Source: Streptomyces sp. VRA16 Mangrove soil (GTDB lineage: Bacteria; Actinomycetota; Actinomycetes; Streptomycetales; Streptomycetaceae). Taken from it: 64,000 nt of DNA. The stretch's first letter is position 1. Each line of letters begins with the position of its first letter. The position numbers and the translations under genes were made by a program. The DNA lies in the NCBI RefSeq assembly GCF_017377775.1, contig NZ_JAFVLN010000002.1, positions 248,001 through 312,000 of the forward strand, written 5' to 3'. Shown here piece by piece: positions 33,435 through 42,012 of the stretch. Below the pieces are notes generated by a model. The model was not told the origin of the DNA and searched no databases. It saw nothing but the letters and a program-made list of their open reading frames with translations.

Positions 33435-34316
33435 CTACCCGTCGGCGAGACGCTCCAAGACGAGCCGTGCGGTCTCCGTCGGCGTGGCTCCGACGCGAAC
33501 GCCGACGGCCTCCAGGGCCTCCTTCTTCGCCTCCGCCGTACCGGAGGACCCGGACACGATGGCGCCCGCGTGGCCCATCGTCTTGCCCTCGGGCGCGGTG
33601 AACCCGGCGATGTAGCCGACGACGGGCTTGGTGACGTGCTCGCGGATGTACGCCGCCGCCCGCTCCTCCGCGTCGCCGCCGATCTCCCCGATCAGGACGA
33701 TCAGCTCGGTCTCCGGGTCCGCCTCGAACGCGGCGAGGCAGTCGATGTGTGTGGTGCCGACGACGGGGTCACCGCCGATGCCCACGCACGTCGAGAAGCC
33801 GATGTCCCGCAGCTCGTACATGAGCTGGTAGGTGAGCGTGCCGGACTTGGAGACGAGGCCGATCCGGCCGGGCTTGGTGATGTCGGCCGGGATGATGCCG
33901 GCGTTGGAGGCGCCGGGCGAGATGAGGCCCGGACAGTTGGGTCCGATGACGCGGGTGCCCTTCTCACGCGCGTACGCCTGGAAGGTGACGGCGTCGTGCA
34001 CCGGGATGCCTTCGGTGATGACGACGGCGAGTGGGATCCCCGCGTCGGCCGCCTCGACGACCGCGTCCTTGGTGAAGGCGGGCGGCACGAAGACGACGCT
34101 GACGTCGGCCCCGGTGGCCGCGATGCCCTCGCGCACGCTGCCGAAGACGGGCACGGACCGGCCGTCGAGGTCGACGGTGTGCCCGGCCTTGCGGGGGTTG
34201 ACGCCGCCGACGACGTCGGTGCCCGCCCCGAGCATGCGGCGGGTGTGCTTCATGCCTTCGGCCCCGGTCATGCCCTGGACGAGGACCTTGCTCTCCTGGG
34301 TGAGGTAGATGGCCAT
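33435..34316 (-). CDS. sucD: Succinyl-CoA synthetase-like alpha subunit
   Basis: 293 residues. The CoA-binding Rossmann domain opens [19 protein letters not shown] and contains GGVNPRKAG. The phosphohistidine is His249 in [11 protein letters not shown]. Catalyses NDP-forming acyl-CoA synthesis with the beta subunit. A 10-bp gap containing GAGGAG separates it from sucC upstream. A position beside frc genes and an oxalate-type operator suggests a dedicated paralogue rather than the TCA-cycle enzyme. It could supply succinyl-CoA as CoA donor to an Frc-type transferase, or activate another C2-C4 acid. Confidence 0.88.
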   Translation of the reverse strand: MAIYLTQESKVLVQGMTGAEGMKHTRRMLGAGTDVVGGVNPRKAGHTVDLDGRSVPVFGSVREGIAATGADVSVVFVPPAFTKDAVVEAADAGIPLAVVITEGIPVHDAVTFQAYAREKGTRVIGPNCPGLISPGASNAGIIPADITKPGRIGLVSKSGTLTYQLMYELRDIGFSTCVGIGGDPVVGTTHIDCLAAFEADPETELIVLIGEIGGDAEERAAAYIREHVTKPVVGYIAGFTAPEGKTMGHAGAIVSGSSGTAEAKKEALEAVGVRVGATPTETARLVLERLADG

Positions 34317-34326
34317 GTCCTGCTCC

Positions 34327-35466
34327 TCAGCTGTTGTGGCCGGCGAGGGCGAGTTCGGCGGCCCGGCGGGCCGCGCCGTCCATCGTGGTGGCCTGTTCGA
34401 CCAAGGGATGGGCCCGCTCGTCGAGCACGGCGCGGCCGCGCGCGGCGTTGTTCCCGTCGAGACGGACGACGAGCGGCTTCGTCAACTCGACGCGTTCGAG
34501 TGCCTGGACGATGCCGTCGGCCACCGCGTCGCAGGCGGTGATGCCGCCGAAGACGTTGACGAATACCGATCGCACGGCGAGGTCGGCGAGGATGACGTCG
34601 AGCCCGTCGGCCATGATCCGCGCGGAGGCGCCGCCGCCGATGTCGAGAAAGTTGGCGGGGCGGGCGCCGCAGCCCGCGACGACGTCGAGAGTGGACATGA
34701 CGAGCCCCGCGCCGTTCCCGATGATGCCGACCTCGCCGTCGAGCTTCACGTAGTTGAGGCCCTTCGCGGCCGCCTGCGCCTCCAGTGGGTCGTCGGGCGC
34801 CGCGTCCTGCACACCCCACCGCGCGTGCCGGAAGCGGGCGTTGTCGTCGAGGGTGACCTTGCCGTCGAGCGCGAGGATCTGCCCCTTCGCCGTGCGCACC
34901 AGCGGATTGACCTCCACCAGGAGCGCGTCCTCGCGGATCAGGACATCCCACAGCCGGACGAGGACGTCGGCGGTCTGCGCCGGAAGTCCCCCCGCCCGCA
35001 CGATCTGTGCGGCCTTGGCCGAGGTCACCCCGACCGCCGGATCGACCGGGATGCGCGCCACGGCGGCGGGCCGCGTGGCGGCCACCTCTTCGATCTCCAT
35101 GCCTCCTTCGGAGGAGGCGATGGCGAGGAAGGTGCCGGCCGCGCGGTCGAGCACGTAGGAGACGTAGAACTCGCTCTCTATGTCGACCGGTTGGGCCAGC
35201 ATGACGGTGCCCACGGTGTGGCCCTTGATGTCCATGCCCAGGATCTGACGTGCCGCGTTCTCGGCGGCGACGGGGTCGGCGGCGAGCTTGACGCCGCCCG
35301 CCTTGCCTCGGCCGCCGGTCTTCACCTGCGCCTTGACGACGGCAGGGCCGCCGAGCCTGCGCGCGATCTCACGTGCCTGCTTGGCGGAGTCGGTGACTTC
35401 GGCCCGCGGTACCGAAATCCCGTACTCCGCAAAGAGATCCCTCGCCTGGTGTTCGTACAGGTCCAT
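34327..35466 (-). CDS. sucC: Succinyl-CoA synthetase-like beta subunit
   Basis: 379 residues. The N-terminal ATP-grasp domain opens [17 protein letters not shown] and carries [20 protein letters not shown]. The C-terminal phosphate-transfer domain has [12 protein letters not shown] and [19 protein letters not shown] 35466 has AGGAG upstream; earlier in-frame ATGs are unsupported. First gene of the two-gene operon, starting 71 bp from the long GntR operator that it shares with the divergent frc copy 3. That control is unusual for a TCA-cycle gene and argues for a role in CoA activation in the oxalate pathway. Confidence 0.88.
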   Translation of the reverse strand: MDLYEHQARDLFAEYGISVPRAEVTDSAKQAREIARRLGGPAVVKAQVKTGGRGKAGGVKLAADPVAAENAARQILGMDIKGHTVGTVMLAQPVDIESEFYVSYVLDRAAGTFLAIASSEGGMEIEEVAATRPAAVARIPVDPAVGVTSAKAAQIVRAGGLPAQTADVLVRLWDVLIREDALLVEVNPLVRTAKGQILALDGKVTLDDNARFRHARWGVQDAAPDDPLEAQAAAKGLNYVKLDGEVGIIGNGAGLVMSTLDVVAGCGARPANFLDIGGGASARIMADGLDVILADLAVRSVFVNVFGGITACDAVADGIVQALERVELTKPLVVRLDGNNAARGRAVLDERAHPLVEQATTMDGAARRAAELALAGHNS

Positions 35467-35536
35467 TTTCGGCTCCTGACAAGAAAGTGCCGCACGCCCC
35501 CTGGACACCACCCATCGGATGCGGGATACCAGTTTT

Positions 35537-35560
35537 CATACAGTATTCGATGACTGTATG
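35537..35560. promoter_or_regulatory. Long operator CATACAGT-N8-ACTGTATG (second copy)
   Basis: Same perfect 8-bp arms and 8-bp spacer as 27657-27680, here between divergent sucC (71 bp away) and frc copy 3 (85 bp away). Similarity to the other site extends over about 75 bp, from a CCCCTGGACACC word near 35497 to about 35570, indicating a duplicated promoter. Confidence 0.75.
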
Positions 35561-35644
35561 CAATGTACGGGCGACGGCTCCCCTTGCTCACGCGCCCGGC
35601 TCAGGATCCAGTCCATCAGCAGCACGTAGCGAGGTGAGACGTTC

Positions 35645-36874
35645 GTGACCAAGGCTCTCGAAGGCATCCGCGTACTCGACATGACGCATGTCCAGTCGGG
35701 CCCCTCCGCCACCCAGCTCCTTGCCTGGCTGGGTGCGGATGTCGTCAAGCTGGAGGCTCCGTCGGGGGACATCACGCGCCGGCAGTTGCGGGACATCCCC
35801 GATGTCGATTCCCTCTACTTCACGATGCTCAACTGCAACAAGCGCAGCATCACCCTGAACACCAAGACCGAACGCGGCAAGCAGCTGCTGACCGAGCTGA
35901 TCGCCCGCAGCGACGTCATGGTGGAGAACTTCGGCCCCGGCGCCGTGGACCGCATGGGCTTCACCTGGGACCGCATCCAGGAGATCAACCCCCGCATCGT
36001 CTACGCCTCCATCAAGGGCTTCGGCGAAGGCCCCTACACCAACTTCAAGGCCTACGAGGTCGTCGCCCAGGCCATGGGCGGCTCCATGGCCACCACCGGC
36101 TTCGACGACGGCCCCCCACTGGCCACCGGAGCCCAGATCGGCGACTCCGGCACCGGCATCCACACCGTCGCCGGCATCCTCGCCGCCCTCTTCCAACGCG
36201 AGAACACCGGCCGCGGCCAACGCGTCAACGTCGCCATGCAACACGCCGTCCTCAACCTGTGCCGCGTCAAACTCCGCGACCAGCAACGCCTCACCCACGG
36301 CCCCCTGCCCGAATACCCCAACGAAGACTTCGGCACCGAGGTCCCCCGCTCCGGCAACGCCTCCGGCGGCGGCCAACCCGGCTGGGCCGTCAAATGCGCC
36401 CCCGGCGGACCCAACGACTACGTCTACGTCATCGTCCAACCCGTCGGATGGCAGCCACTCACCCAGCTCATCGGCCGCCCCGAACTCGCCGACGACCCCG
36501 AATGGGCCACCCCCGAAGCCCGCCTGCCCCAGCTCACCAAGATGTTCCAGCTCATCGAGGAGTGGACCTCCACCCTCCCCAAGTGGGACGTCCTGGAACG
36601 GCTCAACGCCCACAACATCCCCTGCGGCCCGATCCTCTCCACCAAAGAGATCATCGAGGACCAGTCCCTCGTCGCCAACGACATGATCGTCGAGGTGCCG
36701 CACCCGCAGCGTGGTTCCTTCACCACCGTCGGCTCCCCCCTCAAGCTCTCCGACTCCCCCGTGGACGTGACCAGTTCGCCGCTGCTGGGCGAGCACAACG
36801 AGGAGGTCTTCATCGGTGAGCTCGGCCTCGGGGACGAGGAACTGCGCCTGCTCAAGTCGAACGGAGTGATCTGA
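35645..36874 (+). CDS. frc: Formyl-CoA:oxalate CoA-transferase-like (copy 3)
   Basis: 409 residues starting at GTG 35645. It is the same protein as copy 2 over roughly residues 1-330 and 351-350-plus flanks, with nucleophile Asp167, Tyr137, Gln17 and the SGGGQP loop. It differs in a short patch ([13 protein letters not shown] versus [13 protein letters not shown]) and in the last 60 or so residues ([12 protein letters not shown] onward). The copies lie in opposite orientation about 10 kb apart. It is followed after 3 bases by the NDP-forming acyl-CoA synthetase gene, so the pair probably works together, the ligase making an acyl-CoA donor and the transferase moving CoA to oxalate. That link is inference. 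Confidence 0.9.
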   Translation: MTKALEGIRVLDMTHVQSGPSATQLLAWLGADVVKLEAPSGDITRRQLRDIPDVDSLYFTMLNCNKRSITLNTKTERGKQLLTELIARSDVMVENFGPGAVDRMGFTWDRIQEINPRIVYASIKGFGEGPYTNFKAYEVVAQAMGGSMATTGFDDGPPLATGAQIGDSGTGIHTVAGILAALFQRENTGRGQRVNVAMQHAVLNLCRVKLRDQQRLTHGPLPEYPNEDFGTEVPRSGNASGGGQPGWAVKCAPGGPNDYVYVIVQPVGWQPLTQLIGRPELADDPEWATPEARLPQLTKMFQLIEEWTSTLPKWDVLERLNAHNIPCGPILSTKEIIEDQSLVANDMIVEVPHPQRGSFTTVGSPLKLSDSPVDVTSSPLLGEHNEEVFIGELGLGDEELRLLKSNGVI

Positions 36875-36877
36875 TTG

Positions 36878-39031
36878 ATGGCCGAGGACCGGACGCTCAC
36901 GGTACGGGCGCTGCTCGACACCGTGCGGGCCGAGGGCCGCACCGCGCTCACCGCGCCGGAGGGGAAGGTGATCGCCGACGCCTACGGGATCGCCGTCCCC
37001 GGCGAGGAGCTCGCGACCGATGCCGAGCAGGCGGTGGCGGCCGCGGCGCGCTTCGGCAAGCCCGTCGTGCTGAAGATCGTCTCCCCCGACATCCTGCACA
37101 AGACCGACGCGGGCGGCGTCGTGGTGGGCGTCGAGGGCGCAGCCGGCACACGGGCCGCGTACCAGCAGATTCTCGAGAACGCGCGCGCGTACGCGCCCCA
37201 TGCCCGCATCGAGGGCATTCAGGTGCAGGAGATGCTGCCCACCGGGGGCGAGGCCCAGGAAGTCATCGTCGGCGCGGTCACCGACCCGACCTTCGGCAAA
37301 GTCGTCGCCTTCGGGCTCGGCGGCGTGCTGGTCGAGGTCCTCAAGGACATCACCTTCCGGCTGGCGCCCGTGGACGCGGACGAGTCCCTCGGGATGCTCG
37401 ACTCCATCGGCGCCGCCGAGGTGCTGCGCGGAGTGCGCGGCGCGCGCGGTGTCGACCGCGAGGCGCTCGCCGAGCAGATCCGCCGGGTCTCCCAACTGGT
37501 CACGGATTTTCCGGAGATCGCGGAGGTCGACCTCAACCCGGTGATCGCCACTCCGGAGGCCGCCGTCGCGGCCGACATCCGGGTGATCCTCGCCGAGGGT
37601 GTCCCGAAGGCGCGTCGCACGTACACGCGCGAGCAGATCCTCACCACCATGCGCCGCCTGATGCAGCCGCGCTCGGTCGCCGTGATCGGCGCCTCCAACG
37701 AGCAGGGCAAGATCGGCAATTCGGTGATGCGCAACCTCATCGACGGCGGCTTCTCCGGCGACATCCACCCGGTGAACCCCAAGGCCGACGACATCCTGGG
37801 CCGCAAGGCGTACAAGAGCGTCACGGACGTCCCCGGCGATGTCGACGTGGCGGTCTTCGCGATCCCCGCCAAGTTCGTCGCGGCCGCCCTGGAGGAGGTG
37901 GGGCGCAAGCGGATACCGAACGCGGTCCTGATCCCCTCCGGCTTCGCCGAGACCGGTGAACAGGCCCTCCAGGACGAGATCGTGGCGATCGGCGAACGCT
38001 ACGGCGTTCGGCTGCTCGGGCCGAACATCTACGGCTACTACTCGACGTGGCAGGACCTCTGCGCCACGTTCTGCACCCCGTACGACGTGAAGGGCGGGGT
38101 CGCCCTGACCTCGCAGTCCGGCGGCATCGGGATGGCGATCCTGGGCTTCGCGCGGACCACGAAGACGGGCGTCTCGGCGATCGTCGGGCTCGGCAACAAG
38201 TCCGACCTGGACGAGGACGATCTGCTCACCTGGTTCGGCGAGGACCCCAACACCCAGTGCATCGCCATGCACTTGGAGGACCTCAAGGACGGGCGCGCCT
38301 TCGTGGAGGCCGCGCGCGCGACCGTGCCGAAGAAACCCGTCGTCGTCCTGAAGGCGGGCCGTACGGCCGCCGGCGCGAAGGCCGCCGGGTCGCACACGGG
38401 CGCCCTCGCCGGCGACGACGCCGTGTACGACGACGTCCTCCGGCAGGCCGGCGTGATCCGGGCCCCTGGCCTGAACGACATGCTGGAGTACGCGCGGGCC
38501 CTGCCCGTGCTGCCCGCCCCCAAGGGGGACAACGTCGTGATCATCACCGGCGCGGGCGGCTCCGGTGTGCTGCTCTCGGACGCGGTGACCGACAACGGAC
38601 TCCGGCTGATGGAGATCCCGGACGACCTGGACGCCGCCTTCCGCGCGTTCATCCCGCCCTTCGGGGCCGCGGGCAATCCCGTCGACATCACCGGCGGTGA
38701 GCCCCCGTCGACGTACGAGGCGACGATCCGGCTCGGCCTGGAGGATCCGCGCATCCACGCGCTCGTGCTCGGCTACTGGCACACCATCGTCACCCCTCCC
38801 ATGGTCTTTGCGGAAGTAACGGCCCGCGTGGTCCAGGAGTTCCGGGAGCGTGGCATCGAGAAGCCCGTGGTCGCGTCGCTGGCCGGGGACGTCGAGGTCG
38901 AGGAGGCCTGCCAGTACCTCTACGAAAGGGGCGTGGTCGCGTACCCGTACACGACCGAGAAGCCCGTGGCGGTGCTCGGCGCGAAGTATCGCTGGGCCCG
39001 TGCCGCCGGACTGTTGGGAGGCGGTCGATGA
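36878..39031 (+). CDS. NDP-forming acyl-CoA synthetase, beta-alpha fusion
   Basis: 717 residues from ATG 36878; a TTG directly before it is an alternative. The ATP-grasp half comes first (about 10-235: FGKPVVLKIVSPDILHKTDAGGV). A CoA-binding Rossmann domain follows (about 260-390: SVAVIGASNEQGKIGNSVM, HPVNPKA), then two succinyl-CoA-ligase-like domains with the expected phosphohistidine at His506 in GSHTGALAG. Acetate/acyl-CoA ligases of this type make acyl-CoA from acid, CoA and ATP, giving ADP. The beta-before-alpha order is less common than alpha-before-beta. Located 3 bases after frc copy 3 and before two OFA transporters. Substrate might be formate, oxalate or another short acid. Confidence 0.88.
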   Translation: MAEDRTLTVRALLDTVRAEGRTALTAPEGKVIADAYGIAVPGEELATDAEQAVAAAARFGKPVVLKIVSPDILHKTDAGGVVVGVEGAAGTRAAYQQILENARAYAPHARIEGIQVQEMLPTGGEAQEVIVGAVTDPTFGKVVAFGLGGVLVEVLKDITFRLAPVDADESLGMLDSIGAAEVLRGVRGARGVDREALAEQIRRVSQLVTDFPEIAEVDLNPVIATPEAAVAADIRVILAEGVPKARRTYTREQILTTMRRLMQPRSVAVIGASNEQGKIGNSVMRNLIDGGFSGDIHPVNPKADDILGRKAYKSVTDVPGDVDVAVFAIPAKFVAAALEEVGRKRIPNAVLIPSGFAETGEQALQDEIVAIGERYGVRLLGPNIYGYYSTWQDLCATFCTPYDVKGGVALTSQSGGIGMAILGFARTTKTGVSAIVGLGNKSDLDEDDLLTWFGEDPNTQCIAMHLEDLKDGRAFVEAARATVPKKPVVVLKAGRTAAGAKAAGSHTGALAGDDAVYDDVLRQAGVIRAPGLNDMLEYARALPVLPAPKGDNVVIITGAGGSGVLLSDAVTDNGLRLMEIPDDLDAAFRAFIPPFGAAGNPVDITGGEPPSTYEATIRLGLEDPRIHALVLGYWHTIVTPPMVFAEVTARVVQEFRERGIEKPVVASLAGDVEVEEACQYLYERGVVAYPYTTEKPVAVLGAKYRWARAAGLLGGGR

Positions 39032-39043
39032 GGTGACGCAGAA

Positions 39044-39076
39044 GGGTCCGGTCGGCGGTGCGCGTCGGCCGGACCC
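39044..39076 (+). terminator. Hairpin between acyl-CoA synthetase and OFA transporter 2
   Basis: GGGTCCGG (39044-39051) and CCGGACCC (39069-39076) can form an 8-bp stem. It may be a terminator or attenuator separating the transporter pair from the upstream genes. Confidence 0.5.
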
Positions 39077-39152
39077 AGGACCCGCGCGCGCACGAAAGCA
39101 ATTTGGACAGGGGGCGCTGCCCAGATCTTTCGACGCAAGGGGATCAACCGTC

Positions 39153-40550
39153 ATGACAACTGCTGACGTTTCCACGCCCGTTCCCTATCGGGAGGTGACG
39201 GACTCCAACGGACGCCTGTACCGCGTCGGCGAGACCGATCGCGACATCATGGGCCGACCACGATGGACCATGGTGCTCTTCCCCTGGATGGGCATGCTGG
39301 GCATCAGCTCGGCCGAGTACGCGTTCACTTCGGCCGAGGACACACTGCACGAGGCCCACATGTGGAGCAGTGGGCACATCTTCTGGCTGATGGGTGTCTG
39401 GGTGTTCTTCCAGGCGGCCGTCGCCTTCCCCGCGGGCCAGTTGCGCGAGAGCGGGAAGCTGCCCGCGCGCAACGCCATGATGCTCGGCGCGTTCGGCACC
39501 CTGTGCGGCTATCTGTCGCTCGCGTACGCGCCGCATGTCATCGTCGCCTATCTGGGCTTCGGTGTGTTCAGCGGCATCGGCGCCGGTCTCGTCTACGCGA
39601 CCTGCGTCAACATGGTCGGCAAGTGGTACCCGGAGCGCAAGGGAGGCAAGACCGGCCTGGTCAACGGCGGTTTCGCCTATGGCTCCGTGCCGTTCGTCTT
39701 CCTGTTCACGTCCTACATGGATCTCAGCAACTACCAGGGCGTGCTCATCATGGTGGGCCTCATCTGCTGCGCCGTGGTCGCCTTCGCCGGCTGGTTCTTC
39801 AAGGACCCGCCGAAGGGCTGGTGGCCCGCCCATGTGGACCCGCTGAAGGTGTCCGAGGACCCGAAGATCCGGCGTGCCCTGGAGAAGAACCCGCCTGCCG
39901 TGAAGCAGTACACCCCCAGGGAGGCCGCGCGCACCCCCGTTCTGTGGATGATGTGGTTCTGCCTTCTGTGCACCGCGGGCATCAACATCTTCGGGATCGC
40001 TTTCCAGGTGCCGTTCGGAAAGGACATGGGATTCGCGGGCGGCATCGTCGCGACGGCCATGTCGCTCAAGGCGATCGTGAACGGTACGGGCCGCGGGGTC
40101 ATCGGCTGGATCTCCGACCGTTTCGGCCGCCGCAACACATTGATCATCGTCTGTATCGTGCTCGGCTCGGCCCAGTTCGGTGTCCTGATCTCCGGAACGA
40201 TGGGCAGCATGCCGTTCTTCCTGTTCTGCTCCATGGTGTCCGGATTCGGTGGCGGCGCGATCTTCCCGCTGTTCGCCGCCATGACGGCCGACTACTTCGG
40301 TGAGAACAACAACGCCTCCAACTACGGAATGGTCTACAGCTCGAAGCTCATCTCCGGGTTGGTGGGTTCCGGCATGGGTTCCGTCGTGGTCGGCGCCTGG
40401 GACTACAAGGGCGCGTTCGTTCTGGCGGGCAGCATCGGGCTCGCCTCGGCCGTGCTCGCACTCTTCCTCAAGGCACCCGGCCGGCCGAAGCCGCAGGCCA
40501 GGCGCCAGATCGTCCCCAACCCACAACCGCTCGGTGAGGAGATGGCCTGA
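39153..40550 (+). CDS. OFA-family oxalate/formate MFS transporter (2)
   Basis: 465 residues and about 12 membrane segments. It has the same layout as transporter 1 (YREVTDSNGRLYRVGETDRDIMG, MVGKWYPERKGGKTGLVNGGFAYG, FFKDPPKGWWPAHVDP, SSKLISGL) but is clearly the most diverged of the three. Notably, its first helices read FPWMGMLGISSAEYAFTSAEDTL. ATG 39153 has AAGGGGATC upstream. It precedes transporter 3 by one base. Possibly a different substrate preference or partner specificity (for example formate efflux versus oxalate uptake), or a functional pair with transporter 3. Confidence 0.88.
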   Translation: MTTADVSTPVPYREVTDSNGRLYRVGETDRDIMGRPRWTMVLFPWMGMLGISSAEYAFTSAEDTLHEAHMWSSGHIFWLMGVWVFFQAAVAFPAGQLRESGKLPARNAMMLGAFGTLCGYLSLAYAPHVIVAYLGFGVFSGIGAGLVYATCVNMVGKWYPERKGGKTGLVNGGFAYGSVPFVFLFTSYMDLSNYQGVLIMVGLICCAVVAFAGWFFKDPPKGWWPAHVDPLKVSEDPKIRRALEKNPPAVKQYTPREAARTPVLWMMWFCLLCTAGINIFGIAFQVPFGKDMGFAGGIVATAMSLKAIVNGTGRGVIGWISDRFGRRNTLIIVCIVLGSAQFGVLISGTMGSMPFFLFCSMVSGFGGGAIFPLFAAMTADYFGENNNASNYGMVYSSKLISGLVGSGMGSVVVGAWDYKGAFVLAGSIGLASAVLALFLKAPGRPKPQARRQIVPNPQPLGEEMA

Positions 40551-40551
40551 A

Positions 40552-41937
40552 ATGACTGCGGAGCCCATCGCCGCGGGCAAGAACGCGTCGGCAACCGGCG
40601 CGACGTACCGAGAGATCACCGACGAGAACGGCCGCGTCTATCGCATCGGCGAGACGGACCGCGACATTCTCGGCCATTCCCGTAAGTTCATGGTGTACCT
40701 GCCATGGGTCGCGATGATGGCCATCAGCGTTTCCGAGTACGCCTACGGCTCGGCGGAGGACACCTTGTCCGCCGCTCATGGCTGGACCCAGTCGAACACC
40801 TTCTGGATATTGAGCGTCTGGGTGTTCTTCCAGGCAGGAATCGCCTTTCCTGCCGGCTGGCTGCGGGAGCGCAACATCCTGCCGGCCAAACGAGCCGTCA
40901 TGCTCGGCGCGTTCATGTGCATGCTCGGTTTCATCGCGCTGTCCCACATGAACAATGTGTGGCTGGCGATCCTGGGATTCGGTGTCATCGGCGGACTCGG
41001 CTCCGGCCTCGTCTATTCGACCTGTATCAACATGGTCGGCAAGTGGTTCCCGGAACGTAAGGGAGGCAAGACCGGTTTCGTCAACGGTGGCTTCGCCTAT
41101 GGGTCGCTGCCGTTCATCTTCATCTTCAACTACGCCTTCGACACGAAGAACTACCATCGCGTCCTGGACATGATCGGCGCCTATGTCCTCGTGGTCGTAC
41201 TGGTCTGCGCGTTCTTCTTCCGCGACCCGCCGAAGAACTGGTGGCCGCAGGACGTCGATCCGCTCGACAAGAGCGGGACGAGCAAGCGCGCCAGGTCGCT
41301 CGCCAAGAACCCGCCCGCGGTACGTCAGTTCACGCCGATGCAGGCCGTCAGGACCGGCATGCTGCCGCTCATGTGGGTGAGTCTCGTGCTCACGGCAGGG
41401 GTGTCGATCTTCGGCATCTCGTTCCAGGTGGACTTCGCCAAGGAAGTCGGCTTCGGTCCCCTGGTCGCGGCGTCGTCGATGGGTGTGATGGCGGTCATCA
41501 ACGGTGTCGGCCGGGCGGTCGTCGGCTGGCTCTCCGACATCTGGGGCCGCAAACCGAGCCTGGTCTTCGTGACCGTCGTCCTGGGGCTCGCCCAGTTCGG
41601 CGTCATCTGGGCCGGCGACATCAAGAGCGAGTGGCTGTTCCTGTTCTTCGCCTTCTTGTCGGGCTTCGGAGGCGGCGCCTTCTACCCGATGTTCGCGGCC
41701 CTGACCCCGGACTACTTCGGCGAGAACTACAACGCCACGAACTACGGCCTGGTCTACAGCGGCAAGCTGATCAGCGGCCTGTTCGGCGGTGGCCTCGGTT
41801 CGATGGTGGTCGCCGCCTGGGGGTACAACGGGGCGTACGCGCTGGCCGGGGCCATATCCATGATCGCGGCCGCGTTCGCGCTGCTGCTGCGTCAGCCGGG
41901 GCGTAAGGAGGTGGAGAAGGTGATGTCCCCCGCCTGA
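40552..41937 (+). CDS. OFA-family oxalate/formate MFS transporter (3)
   Basis: 461 residues and about 12 membrane segments. Long stretches are identical to transporter 1 (YLPWVAMMAISVSEYAYGS, TQSNTFWILSVW, GFVNGGFAYGSLPFIFIFN, GFGPLVAASSMGVMAVING), so the two are recent paralogues. ATG one base after the transporter 2 stop, with GAGGAG upstream, indicates co-translation. A perfect 18-bp hairpin follows. Expected to exchange oxalate for formate or another monocarboxylate at the cytoplasmic membrane. Confidence 0.9.
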   Translation: MTAEPIAAGKNASATGATYREITDENGRVYRIGETDRDILGHSRKFMVYLPWVAMMAISVSEYAYGSAEDTLSAAHGWTQSNTFWILSVWVFFQAGIAFPAGWLRERNILPAKRAVMLGAFMCMLGFIALSHMNNVWLAILGFGVIGGLGSGLVYSTCINMVGKWFPERKGGKTGFVNGGFAYGSLPFIFIFNYAFDTKNYHRVLDMIGAYVLVVVLVCAFFFRDPPKNWWPQDVDPLDKSGTSKRARSLAKNPPAVRQFTPMQAVRTGMLPLMWVSLVLTAGVSIFGISFQVDFAKEVGFGPLVAASSMGVMAVINGVGRAVVGWLSDIWGRKPSLVFVTVVLGLAQFGVIWAGDIKSEWLFLFFAFLSGFGGGAFYPMFAALTPDYFGENYNATNYGLVYSGKLISGLFGGGLGSMVVAAWGYNGAYALAGAISMIAAAFALLLRQPGRKEVEKVMSPA

Positions 41938-41951
41938 CCGTCTTCGTTCCA

Positions 41952-41991
41952 CGATCGCAGGGCCCGGCCTTTCGGCCGGGCCCTGCGATCG
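41952..41991. terminator. Very strong hairpin terminator
   Basis: Perfect 18-bp stem with arms 41952-41969 and 41974-41991 and a TTTC loop. It lies between the last OFA gene and the convergent TIM-barrel gene and marks the end of the oxalate island. Confidence 0.9.
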
Positions 41992-42012
41992 CTCGTGCAC
42001 GGGGCTACCAGG

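Noticed and set aside
34327..35466. sucCD as the ordinary TCA-cycle succinyl-CoA synthetase
   Set aside because: Not excluded, but the shared oxalate-type operator and frc neighbour make a dedicated paralogue more likely; needs the rest of the genome.
24639..36874. Duplicated frc/ALDH segments as arms of a composite transposon
   Set aside because: No transposase, terminal inverted repeats or target-site duplications; the repeated segments are coding genes with mosaic divergence.
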